Origin: Aphanomyces cochlioides
Taxonomy: Eukaryota; Oomycota; Saprolegniomycetes; Saprolegniales; Verrucalvaceae
DNA: 64,000 nucleotides
Direction of reading: 5' to 3'
NCBI GenBank assembly: GCA_019828595.1
Contig: JAHQRK010000001.1
Coordinates: 1,488,001-1,552,000 of the forward strand
Shown here: positions 50,922 to 62,369 of the stretch, piece by piece
Numbering within the stretch: the stretch's first letter is position 1
Layout of the letters: each line of letters opens with the position of its first letter
Translations under genes and position numbers: made by a program
The notes under the pieces: generated by a model
Told to the model about the DNA's origin: nothing
Database searches by the model: none
Seen by the model: only the letters and a program-made list of their open reading frames with translations

Positions 50922-51838
50922 GGCAAAGGATCTTCGTTCTCGGAGGATCCAAACGAGAATTGTTCGGTCTGAGACGTTACGGACTTTATCTAGAGACAAT
51001 ATGATTGGTTAAAATATTCTATTTTAAGCCAATTAAATCGCTTCAAATCCATGTCAATGAAGTCTAAGCACATAAATCAAGCTAAGGCTTCGTTGTCTAG
51101 ACCCACATGCACGTCTCTGCAAACACATCTCGTGCTCTGATTCCTGGGTGAGCTTTATCTCGCTGCCATTAGGTTTCATGGGTACACAAGGTGAAGACTA
51201 TAATATATTATATCCTATGAATTTCGATATAATATTAGTATATCATTGATATTAATTATAACAGTATTTTTTTAAATTGACGTGGCAATAGCAACTTCAC
51301 TTCTTTCTGACACAAGAAATGGTGCTACTTGGCCTAAAGAAAAGCTCCTCCCACTGTTTGCACTAGAGCGTTGAAATGTCATGCGTTGCTATGCTATCTT
51401 TGGCCATTATTATTCAATCTAATTTTACCCTCTGGCTGGCTTGCCCCAAATGCTGTAAGAAATTATGACCTCACGTTGTGAGGCCACGTGGAGATTCAAA
51501 AAGTAGATTCAAGTACATATTCAAGAGGGCAATTCCAAGCCGAAGTCAAGCCCAGCCATACAACCGCTTGCTATTTCTTTCCCTTGATATGCCTCGAGGT
51601 TGCTCGTTGTAGGCATTGGATTCATGTGTGAAATTCTTTCGTGGTGGAAAGTCGGTTGTTTATGCGGATCCGGATACGACTTACCTAAATACAGTTTCGT
51701 AATTAGTGTAAGAGTGAATTGGTTTCAAAATGATACAAATTGCAAGATAAATTGATATGTATGGAGTTTTATATAGTGTGACATTCTTATGCCAACTCTC
51801 TCATTGTGTGTGTGCCTCAACGACATCCTCGAGAAGGC
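50922..51838. other. AT-rich intergenic region with an ATCCGGAT element
   Basis: About 0.9 kb. Inverted CCAAT motifs (GATTGGTTAAAATATT...AGCCAATTAAATC, 51003-51036) lie just above the minus-strand gene. GGATCCGGATAC lies at 51666-51677, about 165 bp before the next plus-strand gene. A TATA-repeat block (51200-51270, ATATAATATTA) is present. No gene was found. Confidence 0.5.
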
Positions 51839-53232
51839 ATGGAGACGATCCGGCAGTATGGCTCGATGGATCAAGTGCGGCGCTCTCTGAACGTGCCAAA
51901 GTGGAACTGGACTGTCGCAATTGGGATGGGCATGCTTCTGTGGCTCCATGGCGTGACGGTTGGTATGGTGTTTGAAGGCCAGAAGGGACTCTTGAATCGC
52001 TTCCTGTGGACATTTGTCATAGGCGGCATTCCCCTCGTGCTCGTCACGCAGTCTTCGTCCCATAATATCCGCCGCACGGCAGCGAGTCTGGTCTACTTTG
52101 AATTGGCGACTTTCTGCATGTGCTACAGCAATTCGCTGGCCTGGTTCCGCAACCCGAAGAATCTGCTCCCTCTCCCAGACTTGGGCCACGACATTTTGCC
52201 GCTTTGGAAAGACGTGACGGTCTATGACAAAGTTTACCCACACGAAGCGCATAAAGTCCCTGATATCGTGATGGGTATCCTGATTGGATCGACTGCGATA
52301 TTTGCAATGATCCATCCTCTCCGATGGAAGATTATCCAGCGATTCTTCATCATCTACGGCTCGCTCTGCATCATGCGCTCAGTCACGGTTATCTGCACCA
52401 GTTTGCCCGACAGTGCTGAAAAGTGCCGTCAAATGACACCTCTTGGCAACTTGCAGGTATGCCAACTTCCATGATATTTCTCGACATGACGGATTTCAGA
52501 GCGGTGCCCACGGATGGGAAGACATTACGATGCGTGCTGTTCTGGTGCGCAGTCTCAAACTCTTGGTGCCCATCGGCGAAGTCACTTGCGGCGACATGGT
52601 CTTCAGCGGCCACAGCATGCTCATGGTTTTGTGTGCCATGGTGAATACATGCCGGAATTGCGTCGTCTAATGCTGATGGTAGACTTGGCACACCTACTAC
52701 AAGTGGGTTCCTGGCTCGATCAACTACATGAAGGTCTCGATTTGGCTCATCACGGTACGTCCATCTCTCTCTTTCATCGTGCTGAAGTTATCTTGAATAG
52801 ATCTTTGGACTGGTTGCCATTGTTTGGGTTCGCATGCACTACACGCTTGATGTTGTCCTCGCTCTTTACTTCACAGTCACAGTCTGGAGCTCATATCATC
52901 GCATTGCGAACGACGTCAAGATTGGCCATCGCTTCTCGATGGTGTGGATCTTTGACGCGCTTGTCATTTATCCATGCATCGAATGGATCGAATGCCCTGA
53001 AGACGACGAAGTGGAACCACCGACTCCAGCTCGCTCAGCGTCTGCTCCGACCATTCCATCTCGTGATAGGAAAACCGAGGAAGAAGAGGAAGTTGTTGGA
53101 GACGACGATGATTTGGTCGTTGTGAGTGGACTGCGTCGACCTTTGCCCCGCATCCGCCGCACGAGTAGCGCGGACAAAGCCATCCCTCATCGCCGGCACA
53201 CTCGATCTCAGCGACGACCCACTGCCCCGTAG
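51839..53232 (+). CDS. Sphingomyelin-synthase-like phosphotransferase
   Basis: A Golgi/plasma-membrane enzyme family (SMS, SMSr, IPC synthase) that moves a phospho-headgroup onto ceramide. The ATG at 51839 starts METIRQYGSMDQVRRSLNVP. Six membrane segments are visible, among them WTVAIGMGMLLWLHGVTVGM and VPDIVMGILIGSTAIFAMIH. The PAP2-like active site is intact: VTVICTSLPDSAEKC, then VTCGDMVFSGHSMLMVLC, then VRMHYTLDVVLALYFTVTVW, giving the His, His and Asp triad. Introns of about 45-55 nt join LQ|SGAHGWEDITM, CAMV|TWHTYYKWVPG and LIT|IFGLVAIVWV. The C-terminal 90 residues are an acidic, then Arg-rich disordered tail. The headgroup used in this organism cannot be read from the sequence. Confidence 0.86.
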
Positions 53233-53391
53233 CAGTTGTGTATGTATATATACATAAGACGCACGAATAAATTGGCTAACATCTACACGGCCGTCGCTGT
53301 GTCTTGCTTGTCAGGCCTTGGTGCGAGCTCTCGCGCTTCGTGATGGCGAGAAACCAACGAGCCATAGCGCAAGTAGACGGCTGCTAAGTCA

Positions 53392-54569
53392 TCATGTCAT
53401 GCCAAACATTGCCGAGGAGTTTCGTCTGATCCTACCGCCATCAACTCCAGGCTGATGAAGCTTCTGCAGGCGGAAATCGCGCTCCTGGAGCTGGACGAGT
53501 GGCTGGAGTTCTTCAGGAATGGCGTTGAAGGCCAGCGCGTTCCCAAAGAGGTACAAATGTTTCAAGTTGGCGCACTGGAGCAATGCCCTTGGCACATCGC
53601 CTGCATCAAGTCAACGCATCCACTGACAATTGTTGACCTGTCAAGTTGTTGGAGGAAAGATTGAGGAAGGACAAGAGCGCGCACAGCCCAAAGCTTTCAG
53701 GAATAGATCCTGGATTGCATTGTTGAACCATTGCAGTGGACATGACGCATACCGCGGAGTGTGTTGTTGCGCAGTGAGACGAACTTGAGCTGACCAAGTC
53801 GCCCGATGTCGGCAGGAATTGCGCCGTTGAGACAATTGGAGCGGACATTCAATCGTTCGAGACTTGCCAAGTCCGTGATGGACCCTGGCAAGGGGCCAGA
53901 GAACGAATTGAACTCAAGCGAGAGAGACTTGAGTCGCTGAAGCTTCCCCAGCGAGGTAGGAAGCGGTCCTGTCGGCGGCAGATTGAGCGCATTCTCATAG
54001 GAGTGTTACCATGGAGAGCATTTTGCTGCAAGGACAAATGCTTGAGGTGGATGCAATTTGTGATCTCTTCAGGCAATGTTCCTGCGATTGCTTAGCCGTT
54101 AGGGAAAGAAACAAGCGCAGACCTTCGAGGTTGTTGCAGCTCAAGTCAAGCACTGTGAGTCGGCGCAGCTTTCCCAACGCAGGTGGGATTTCACCTACGA
54201 TGTTGCATTGCGATCAACGTTATATACGACGGCGCTACCATGGATCTCGTTTGACGAAAGATTCAAGACGCGGAGGTATGTGAGCTGTTCAATGGATGCT
54301 GGTAGCTCTCCTACGACCGTCAGTGACGCAGAGGCGACGACAGACTATCGTCTACCATGGAGGTTGCTTTTTGGCAATTCGATCGCGACCACATGGCCCA
54401 TTTCAACCGAGATACCAGTCCAATCATGGGTCACTGGTTGCACGTTGGTTTGTAGCGGCAGCGACGACCGAACCAGCCGATGAGGTTTGTTTCGCAACGC
54501 CGTAAACAGATCGTGCAGCGCTCGGCTTTCGCTGTCTGGGACTCGTGGGCCGCTCACGTTTTGACCCAT
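53392..54569 (-). CDS. Leucine-rich-repeat protein, one phase-1 intron per repeat
   Basis: Spliced from at least seven exons. An LRR N-terminal cap (SESRALHDLFTALRNKP...HDWTGISVEMGHVVAIELPK) is followed by plant-type 24-residue repeats. They run from ELPASIEQLTYLRVLNLSSN, EIPPALGKLRRLTVLDLSCN and LPEEITNCIHLKHLSLQQNA to GKLQRLKSLSLEFNSFSG, DLASLERLNVRSNCLNG and DIGRLGQLKFVSLRNNTLRG. The last are FGLCALLSFLNLSSNNLTG and LLQCANLKHLYLFGNAL. No kinase or clear membrane segment follows, and the end is basic. Introns fall after the first base of the Gly codon that closes a repeat (..NxLxG|xIP..), so exons equal repeat units. The ATG at 54569 gives no signal peptide, and an upstream ATG at 54624 is in another frame. 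Confidence 0.78.
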
Positions 54570-55140
54570 ATGCCACCGCCGCCTCACTGGTGAAACCAAC
54601 AGATGAAACGCTGATGCATTTCAACCAGAGTTGTTAGTTTACTACCTGCCATGCCGCTCTTTAAATAGCACCGCGGAGGACATGGCAGGATCGCTCCTTC
54701 CTCCAAAGCTCTATCTCAAGTCTATCTCTATGGCCAGCGATGGAAATCTGTCTCTTTAGCGGCACTGTCGCACCAGGCCATCCATTCATCCATTGCGTCA
54801 TGGAGCTAACGCGTCATGTGGCCAGCGCAACAATGCTATCTTGTGGTAGAGATCGCATGGACACGCTTTTTTCCCTTCCATGTTGTCTGTTGATTACTCC
54901 AATGGCGGTCTCTGATTGGTTGAAATGACCGATCGTCTGTTCGTTTTAGCGATTGAACGAAATTTTCTCTTGATTAAAGTATGCTTCATTTTGTGTTTTT
55001 CTATCCGCCAGATGGCACCTGCGAGAGAGTGGACGGATAATTAGGTAGAAGCGCCTGGATGAGTCTCTACTCCTACGCCGCGTGACACGCAGAGGACGAC
55101 TGGCAACACTGCATTGAAGAATTTACCAAAGCGCGATCCC
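54570..55140. other. Divergent promoter region
   Basis: About 0.57 kb between the LRR gene and the small gene at 55141. Contains GATTGGTTGAA near 54915 and a half element GACGGATAATTAGG near 55033. No gene was recognised in the short open frames. Confidence 0.4.
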
Positions 55141-55563
55141 ATGATGAACTTTGACATGTCGATGCATACGCTGGCGGTCCATGCGCCGGACAGCGCCAAC
55201 CACCTCCATCGCCCGACGACGAGATCGACCAGTGGAAGCAAAAGCGGCGATGGTCTCACGAAAAGCACTGGGCGTCGTTCCCGCACGGCCACGAACGACT
55301 CAGACTCGTCCACGGCGACGAAATCATCGTGCGACCACAATGAAGCCGTCTACGACTACCGACCAATCTTCCATTTCAACTTGTCGTCCATGCTCCAATG
55401 CGTTGCGAAGAGCGTCGATGGCAACCTGCTCCGATCGCCGCAGCCTTCCAATGCCTCGCTGAAATCGATCCCATCCAGTCGGTCGGTGGACGCCAACACC
55501 GAGAAGCGGAAACCCGGCTCTGCGTCGCACCTCATGCGCATGGACATGGCTCTACGATCGTAG
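55141..55563 (+). CDS. Ser/Thr-rich protein of unknown function
   Basis: An open frame of 140 codons starting MMNFDMSMHTLAVHAPDSAN. Ser/Thr/Arg-rich, with a short more ordered block (YDYRPIFHFNLSSMLQCVAK) and a tail KRKPGSASHLMRMDMALRS. No known domain. It ends 65 nt before the stop of the convergent armadillo/ankyrin gene. Codon use looks like its neighbours, and no competing frame is as good. It belongs by position and style with the disordered proteins at 61-64 kb. Confidence 0.45.
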   Translation: MMNFDMSMHTLAVHAPDSANHLHRPTTRSTSGSKSGDGLTKSTGRRSRTATNDSDSSTATKSSCDHNEAVYDYRPIFHFNLSSMLQCVAKSVDGNLLRSPQPSNASLKSIPSSRSVDANTEKRKPGSASHLMRMDMALRS

Positions 55564-55627
55564 TGGAGTTCCATCGTCCTGTGGATGTTATTTAGTTTGA
55601 AAATGATAAATCTCGACTGTATAATGG

Positions 55628-58600
55628 CTAAGTTATAAACACTTCAGGCTCGATTGCATGCGTCGGCAGCGCTTCTTCCTCCCCTCGGCACTTCATGCCC
55701 TCCTCCATGTCATGAACGTCGTCCTGGTTGGGCTCCTGCGGCTCTTCTTGCGGAGGGAAAATAACTTTCATCCATTGCGTCCATTCATCCCATTCATTGC
55801 CGCCGTCCATTTGCGCTCTCTCATGGACGAAAGCGGCTACGTCCTCCATTTGGCTGTCAGACAGCAGCTTGGCTTCCATGAGCGCTTCGAGGATGTGCTT
55901 GTGCCGCATGGCGACCAAAAGCAAGAGCGGCGACGTGTCGTTGCTTCCAGAACATTCGTTGAATGCGTTTCTAGCCGCCAGGAAGAGCACCATGTCCTTC
56001 ATGCCTCGCTCGCATGCAATATGCAGTGGCGTGTAGCCGTCCGACGGCCGCTTGACCTTGATAGTTGCTTGCGCCGAGTCCAGTAAGATCCAAGCGACGT
56101 CAATGTTGCCGCGACTGACTGCGAAATGGAGCGCAGTGCCGCTGAGCTCTTCCGTGAGCTCGACGCGGATGTTGGCCTGAGAGGCGAGGCGTGGTGCGAG
56201 GTACTCAATCACGTCGAGGGATCTCTGGGCGGCGCAGGCAAGCGCTAAGAGCGGCACGTCGCTTCCTTCAGGGATCACAGCAGCGCCAGCATGAAGAAGC
56301 TGCCACGTTGCATTGTCGCTGTGGAGGACGGCATAATGCACCGGCGCAAATGCAAACTCAGCGGCGAGCGCCAGTCCATTTTCCTCGGATGTCACGCAAG
56401 TTAATGCACTGCGAGGAACGTCAGAGACAAGCTGGCCAGACGCCGTGATGATGTCGTAGCTGCCAGCAGAAGACACTGTCGAAATGCTGGCGATCTCATG
56501 TCCATCCTCGCCAAGATATCGCACGCGCGTCATGGGAGGAAGCATCCGAGGAACGCTGATGGGTTTCGGGTCATGCACGGCATCAAGTGGGCATTGCTGC
56601 TCAAGGAGAAAGCCAAGGAGAGCTCCATTCGATCCATCTCGGTCGTACTTGGCGGCAAAATGCAATGCGTTGAGTCGGTGCGTCGTCGGTTGGCCGAGAT
56701 CGACTCCATAAGCTTTGACGAGATGCTGCAGCACCGCCAGACGCGTCGGCACTGTGCCTACACGCATCCACGTCAATGGAAATGCAACGAGAAGATCCTA
56801 CCGAAGTTTGTCTCGGCGGCAAAGTCGAGCTGGGGTTCTTTCGCTCCACAGGCGTAATGGAATGGAAAGAGTCCTGATGATGAAGTGTGTGTAAGAAGGG
56901 CGAGTGGCGACGACGGCCGCGTCGTGAGCGTCTTTGGGGCGATGATGGATGCGAGCCCGGCGTCTAGAATTGCATCGAGATCGACAAGAGTCTTCTCGGC
57001 ACGAGTCTTTCCCTTGCGCAAGTCGACATGCTCGCTCGCTGTGAGCTGGAATTTGGTCGACACGCCGAGCATGGCGTCGATCAATGGAATCGTCGCGTCG
57101 CCGCATGATCCGCCGCAGAGATAATGGAGAGGAAGACAGCCATACCTACAGTCATGGATAAGACGAGGGAAGAAGAGGACGATGCGCACTGATCGACCAT
57201 GAATGAATGCGCGCCATGGTCTAGAAGAACGCGGGCGGCAGCGCCATGACCGTTCAAGACTGCAACGTGCAGTGGCGTCTGACCGAGTTTGTTGGCCACG
57301 TTCACATTGGCATGATGGTCCAGAAGCAGTTTGGTCAGCGCAACAACGTCGGCGCTGCCAAGACGCGTCGAATCGAAGCGGAGGCAGACGCGGCAACCAC
57401 GGACATTCGCACGGACATGCGTCTTGGAGAGCACCCAGTGCAGGGGAAACGAGCCGTCGGCGTCGCTCACGTTGGGATCACTCCCTCGCTCCAAGCACAT
57501 CTGGAGCAGTTCCAGTGGACTCGTCTCCCGTATGAGAGAGTCCGTCACAAGTGCAGCGGCAAACACGTCCGACGCTGTCGCGTTCTTAGCATGTCGAAGC
57601 GTCGTCATGGCGGATTCGACACTGGAAGATCTGATGGAATCCGTCGATATGAGGCAGAACTTGAGCACCGAGTCGTCGTGGAGGTTCATTGCTTCGACGT
57701 TGGCTCCGCCGTGGAGTACGCATGAAATCATGTCTTGAGATCCCGTCGAGAGAGCTTTCATGAGGCTGGAATTCCCGCTCGAATCGACGGCAGTGGCGGC
57801 AGATACGCCCGTCTCCATGATTAGATTGGCCACTTCCGAGTCGCCAATGTCAATCGCCACCAGGAGAGCCGAGTGGCCGATGTAGCCAAATCTGGCGAAA
57901 TCGTGCGGTGCAGAGAGCAGTTCAATCCATCTACTCGCGTCGCATTCAAGCAAGAGGAGAGGAAACGCACCGTGACGCGATCGACTTGGCTCGATCCACA
58001 GCTTCCTTGGCGTTGTCGGACGTGTCTTCCTCGTCCGCAATGTACGCTTCAAGCTTCGGCACGACGGTCGACTCGCGGAGATGTCCAAGATGCGCCAAGT
58101 GTTGAAGGAGCTGGCGAACAAGTGCTTGAAGCTCCTCCACTTGGTTGGCGTCTCGACTAAGATCGTCTTGAAGTCGCACAACGTCCAAGAGAGACGTGAG
58201 AACGACAACGACGCCAGTGCACACGGCGACATTGGCAAAGACGTCAAGGGAAAAATCGTCCTGAGGAGCTTTGTCGTCCACGACGAGGCTTCGGAGAAGA
58301 CGCAGCGCGATGACAATATCGCGCAAGAGACTGTCCGGACGATGGAAGACGTGAAGGAAGGGTTGAAGCAGCCGCGCATGAGCTTGAAGCATTTCAGGAA
58401 TCGGCGATCGATATGGCCATTCCCCCACGGCGAGTCCTTCAGGTGGAATCACGTCCATGGCATTGATGGCCGCCGTTGCATCAGTGTGTGGTGGAGAACG
58501 GTCGGCGACGATTTGCTCCTGCGCTTGGCGAAGAAGAGTCTTTCGGCCGTTTGGCAAGTATGGGATCGACTCGAGGATCAAGAGCACCGCTGCGTGCAAG

Positions 58601-61088
58601 TCCAAGTCGCCCAGCGTCGCCAGGAGATCTAGAAGTTTCAAGCTGTACTTTGCGATCTGTTGCGCAACGCGTTCGCCCACAAGAACCGTCGCTTCTTTGG
58701 CTTTCTTGTCCTTCCCTCGTCCTCGATCGGTTAGCGGCGGCGTCGACGGATCTAAAACGACGTCAGGACTCCATGAGATAGATTTGATACCATCTCCCCT
58801 CGCCGCGGCAAAGTCAAGGACACTCCGAGCAAGATCTGCGAGCGTCTCTGCCGCCAGGACTTGCGGTTTGTACGTCAGCTTTGGGAATGCTAGCTCGACG
58901 ATCGTCGCGTCAGGACAGCCCCACGTGTGATTGAGAGGATTCACCGCGTCCATCGTCCCCGCCGTCGAATTCTCCATGACAAAATCCACGAGCGCCGTCA
59001 CGGGGCTCAATGCTTCGTCGCCGCAGAGCTCGCAGATTTCTTGAGAGCCTGTGGAGAGTTTGGACAATGCGTCGGCAATGTACGCGACGAGTGCTGCGTA
59101 GCTCACACGAGCAGCAGCGTCGAGCTCACGCCGCACGCCGTCTTGGAAGAGCTGCTGCTTGGTCTGGTCGGACAAGATGCCGACCAAGCTCTGCGCACCA
59201 GCGATGCCAATCCGGGCGAAGTTGTTGGAATGCCGTGTCGCCAACGCCATGAAGCGAACTAGAGCGCCCATGAGACGCCAGGAAGCAGCAGCTTGGAGAT
59301 TTACCTCCGCGGAGAATCGTCGACGGATCGACGGCGCCAAAAATTGTTTGAAAGACATCGTACTGCATCCATGGATCTACCAAAGGTCCAAGATGAAGCT
59401 TGCGTCGACCGCTGCTGTCTTACCGCCGTCCGCAGAGGCGCCAAAGATGCGAGCGTCAACGGCGCCAGTGCTGTCCATGATAGCGCAGAGATGGAGGATT
59501 TTCTCGGCGGCATTCCGAACTTGCAAGAAGATGGCCGCGGCTTTTTCCGCCGCGAGCGCCGCATCTCTCGCCATGGCTTCGGCCACCGTGGGGTCAAGAT
59601 CTCCTGGAACGTCAGGGGTTGCTGGCGTCGGCGGCACTGAAGCTGTTTCCTTGGCAGGTGGTTCCTTCTTTGTCGCGCTGTCTTTGCCAGGTTTACCGCC
59701 TCCTCCCTTAGCTGTTTTGCCTTTGTTGTCCGTTGCGTCGGCGGTGACAACAGCGCGCGGCGTCAAGTTTGTCGTCTCGTCCATGACGAGATAATGCACG
59801 AGCGTCGTCATGATGGTCAACTGCTTGGCGTGTGTCTTGCACCGCTCAAAGCGCTCCATGAGTCGTCCAAGACACGACAAGAGCACGGAAGCGGTGGCGG
59901 CGCGGGTCTTCTGCTTGATCGACGCTGTTGCAAGCGCAGCGACCAAGTGGCTGACACCCGCGAGGAGCACGTTGTCGTCCTCCAACGGCATATTCACACG
60001 GAGCCGCGTCAAGATCCGCGCCGTGAGCTCCATGGTGTCAAAGACGGACTCTGGAATGTCCGCGCCATCGGCTGGAGCTGCCGCCGCCACGAGCATTTGC
60101 AACTTTGTCGTCAGTGTTGCCGGAGCATTGGCGTGGACGCAGCGCGTCTGGCCGACGTCTACAGCACGAATGTCGAGCTTCGTCGCCGTCAAGATGATGT
60201 ACCAAAGCGCGAGACAAACTCGACGAGTTGGAGCGCGACGTGACTGAAGCGAACTTCGTCATGGAGGACGAACGCGACGATTTTGTCGAGGCATTCCAGT
60301 CGTGAGACGACGTCGCGCGGATCAGGATGGCCTGTGGAAAAGACGACGACGGCGTTGAGACCGCTGTACTGGAGAGCGATGCTCGGGCTTGCAATGGCCA
60401 GCGAGCATTGCGCAATGGGCTCGCCGCGGCTAATGACGCTGGCGACGAGCTCGCTGCGGTTTGGATGATTCGGTGGCAAGGCATAGCACGCCTCGACGAG
60501 CTTGGTGAAGATCGCCATCGCTGTCGTCTAGACACTTCGTTCACAAGATGACAATGGAGCCGTGGAAACCTTCATCGAGTCGTCCACGGCCATGGAAACA
60601 ATCGCTAAAAAGTATTCGGCGCCGTTCCAAGGCGTGGCTGGATTCAGTCCTTCTTCCAAGATGAAGAGCGCTACGTCCAACGAGTCAGAGCCGCCTGGAA
60701 GTCACTGGATGCGCTACCACTCGCCGCACTCTCGGCTGGATCCGACTCGGAGGCCACAAGGCGTGAAAACATGACGAGCGCTTGCGATAATACTTCGTGT
60801 TGCTGTCGCCAAGATGGTCAAGGCCAAGCAAGTGTTCGAGCGTACCTTGGCTCGCGTGAGCAATGCCATGAGCAACGCGATCGCGCCGCCCTCGCGGAAG
60901 AACCGGCTGTCAGTGGCGCAGTACTGAATCGCCTCGACCTTCTTCCCGACATCTTTGAGCTTGAGCTGTTTGAGCGTCCGTTTCCACGCCGCTTTGGTCG
61001 CCTTGGAAAGAGGAGGTGGAGTCGAGCGACTGTCGCCGCCGCCGGCACTGCTTTGTGGCTTGTCGTCCGCTGCTTCAGCACCGGTCAT
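55628..61088 (-). CDS. Very large armadillo/ankyrin-repeat protein
   Basis: About 1650-1700 aa from at least eleven exons. The start at 61088 (MTGAEAADDKPQSSAGGGDS) leads to KATKAAWKRTLKQLKLKDVG and armadillo-like helices: GAIALLMALLTRAK|QHEVLSQALVMFSRL, LNAVVVFSTGHPDPRDVVSR, ARIGIAGAQSLVGIL. The C-terminal third is ankyrin: GHSALLVAIDIGDSEVANLI, GSFPLHWVLSKTH, LGQTPLHVAVLNGHGAAARV, GTALHFAVSRGNIDVAWIL and DGYTPLHIACERGMKDM. Splicing at 43-47-nt introns removes every apparent stop. One example is the TAG at 59377, which lies in GTAAGA...TGGTAG. Domain order resembles animal ANKAR. It is a scaffold of unknown partners. The promoter is only 103 bp, shared with the gene at 61192. Confidence 0.75.
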
Positions 61089-61191
61089 GCGTCGCGGGTT
61101 GATCCTTCTTGTGCCGTTTCGACGACAGTTTCGTGCCGGTGTAACCGACTGCGCAGGCAGCATATTCTCTCGCTGTCGTGCGCTTCAAGAC

Positions 61192-62350
61192 ATGGAAAAT
61201 CGCCTCGAGATGGACAGCGTCGATCGGCAGTTTGGCATTGAAAGCAGCCACTTGATGCAAGCGTACTACACAAACGTCGGCGCCACCGTCGATCTCCAAG
61301 TCCTCGTACGTCTCGAGGAATATGCCGCCGGTGATGACCATGGCGCTCTTGTAGGTGAAAGAATCTCCTCCACGCCATTCGAGACACGCGCTGCCCTGCC
61401 CTCCATCCACCGAAATACCAACCCAACAGATTCCAAACGACAACTGGCCGCAGACACAACGTCAAGTCGCTCCTCGTGCAGTGTCGAGGCCGGTGTCAGC
61501 GTCAGCAACAACCTTTTCGCTCGCTCTGCTGCCTCTGATTGACAGTCGAATGGAGACGCAAAGCGGAGGACTCAAGCCTGACCGACCTCGCGTCGTAACG
61601 AGACCACAGACTCCGAAAGCGGCGACGCTATGCAGGCGGCAGTGCGTCGATACCAACCAGACGGACTTCTGGTCGTCATCACACAGGATTTCAACTCGAG
61701 CACGGCGAAAAGACCCGATCGTTCCCCAGCGACCGCCGCGGAAGCAAACTCCTAGCTCAGACAACAAGACGACAGACGGCAGCATCAAAAGCACCGCGCC
61801 ACGACCACCAGCGATTCGTATTCTACATCTCGCGATGTTTGCATCAACTACAGCGACTCCAGCGACTGCACTGCCGACGACGGCGATCGCAATTGAAAGG
61901 CCTGAAGTGGACACTGAGAAGTGCACGACCACATCGAGGCCGAGTGCACCAGACGCTGTCCATGTTGATGTTGATCAAGACAAAGTCGTGTGTGCGAAGC
62001 AGTTGTCGTCCATGCCGCGAGCTGAGTCACCCGTGGACCTCGCGACGGATTTGAGTTCTTTCATGGCCAAGATGCAAGAATGCAGCAACAAGATGACACG
62101 CAGAGTCAAATGCATGGACGCGTACATGCGCAAGCAGCCTCCGCGAGCCGCCAAAGTCGATGAAACGCTGCTGGCGACGAAACCAACTGCCGTTTGTCCA
62201 AGTCGACAGAGTGCCAACGCAGGCTGTGGCTTGCTCGCGTCGTCCAAACTCTCCAACTCATCGACGTCGTCCCTGCGGCAGAAACGCCGCACGATTGAAG
62301 AGTTTGGACTGTGGCGCAGCTGGACGATTCCCCATAATACACTTTTGTAA
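61192..62350 (+). CDS. Disordered protein with DRxFGIESS motif (copy 1)
   Basis: Two exons. Exon 1 starts MENRLEMDSVDRQFGIESSH then LMQAYYTNVGATVDLQVL. A 47-nt intron ending CTTGTAG at 61354 leads to VKESPPRHSRHALPCPPSTE and 330 residues of Pro/Thr/Ser/Arg-rich sequence. One more ordered block lies near the end (DLSSFMAKMQECSNKMTRRV, KCMDAYMRKQ, a predicted amphipathic helix). The N-terminal block recurs in the gene at 63190 (DRRFGIESSMLLQEYY), so the two define a local family. No known domain. The promoter is shared with the armadillo/ankyrin gene, which suggests a common pathway by position only. Confidence 0.6.
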
Positions 62351-62369
62351 CTGCTGTAACCGACAGAAG

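Noticed and set aside
59330..59430. In-frame TAG in the armadillo/ankyrin gene
   Set aside because: It lies inside a 47-nt intron starting GTAAGA and ending TGGTAG. The next exon (DPWMQYDVFQTIFGAVDPST) and a following 47-nt intron keep the frame.
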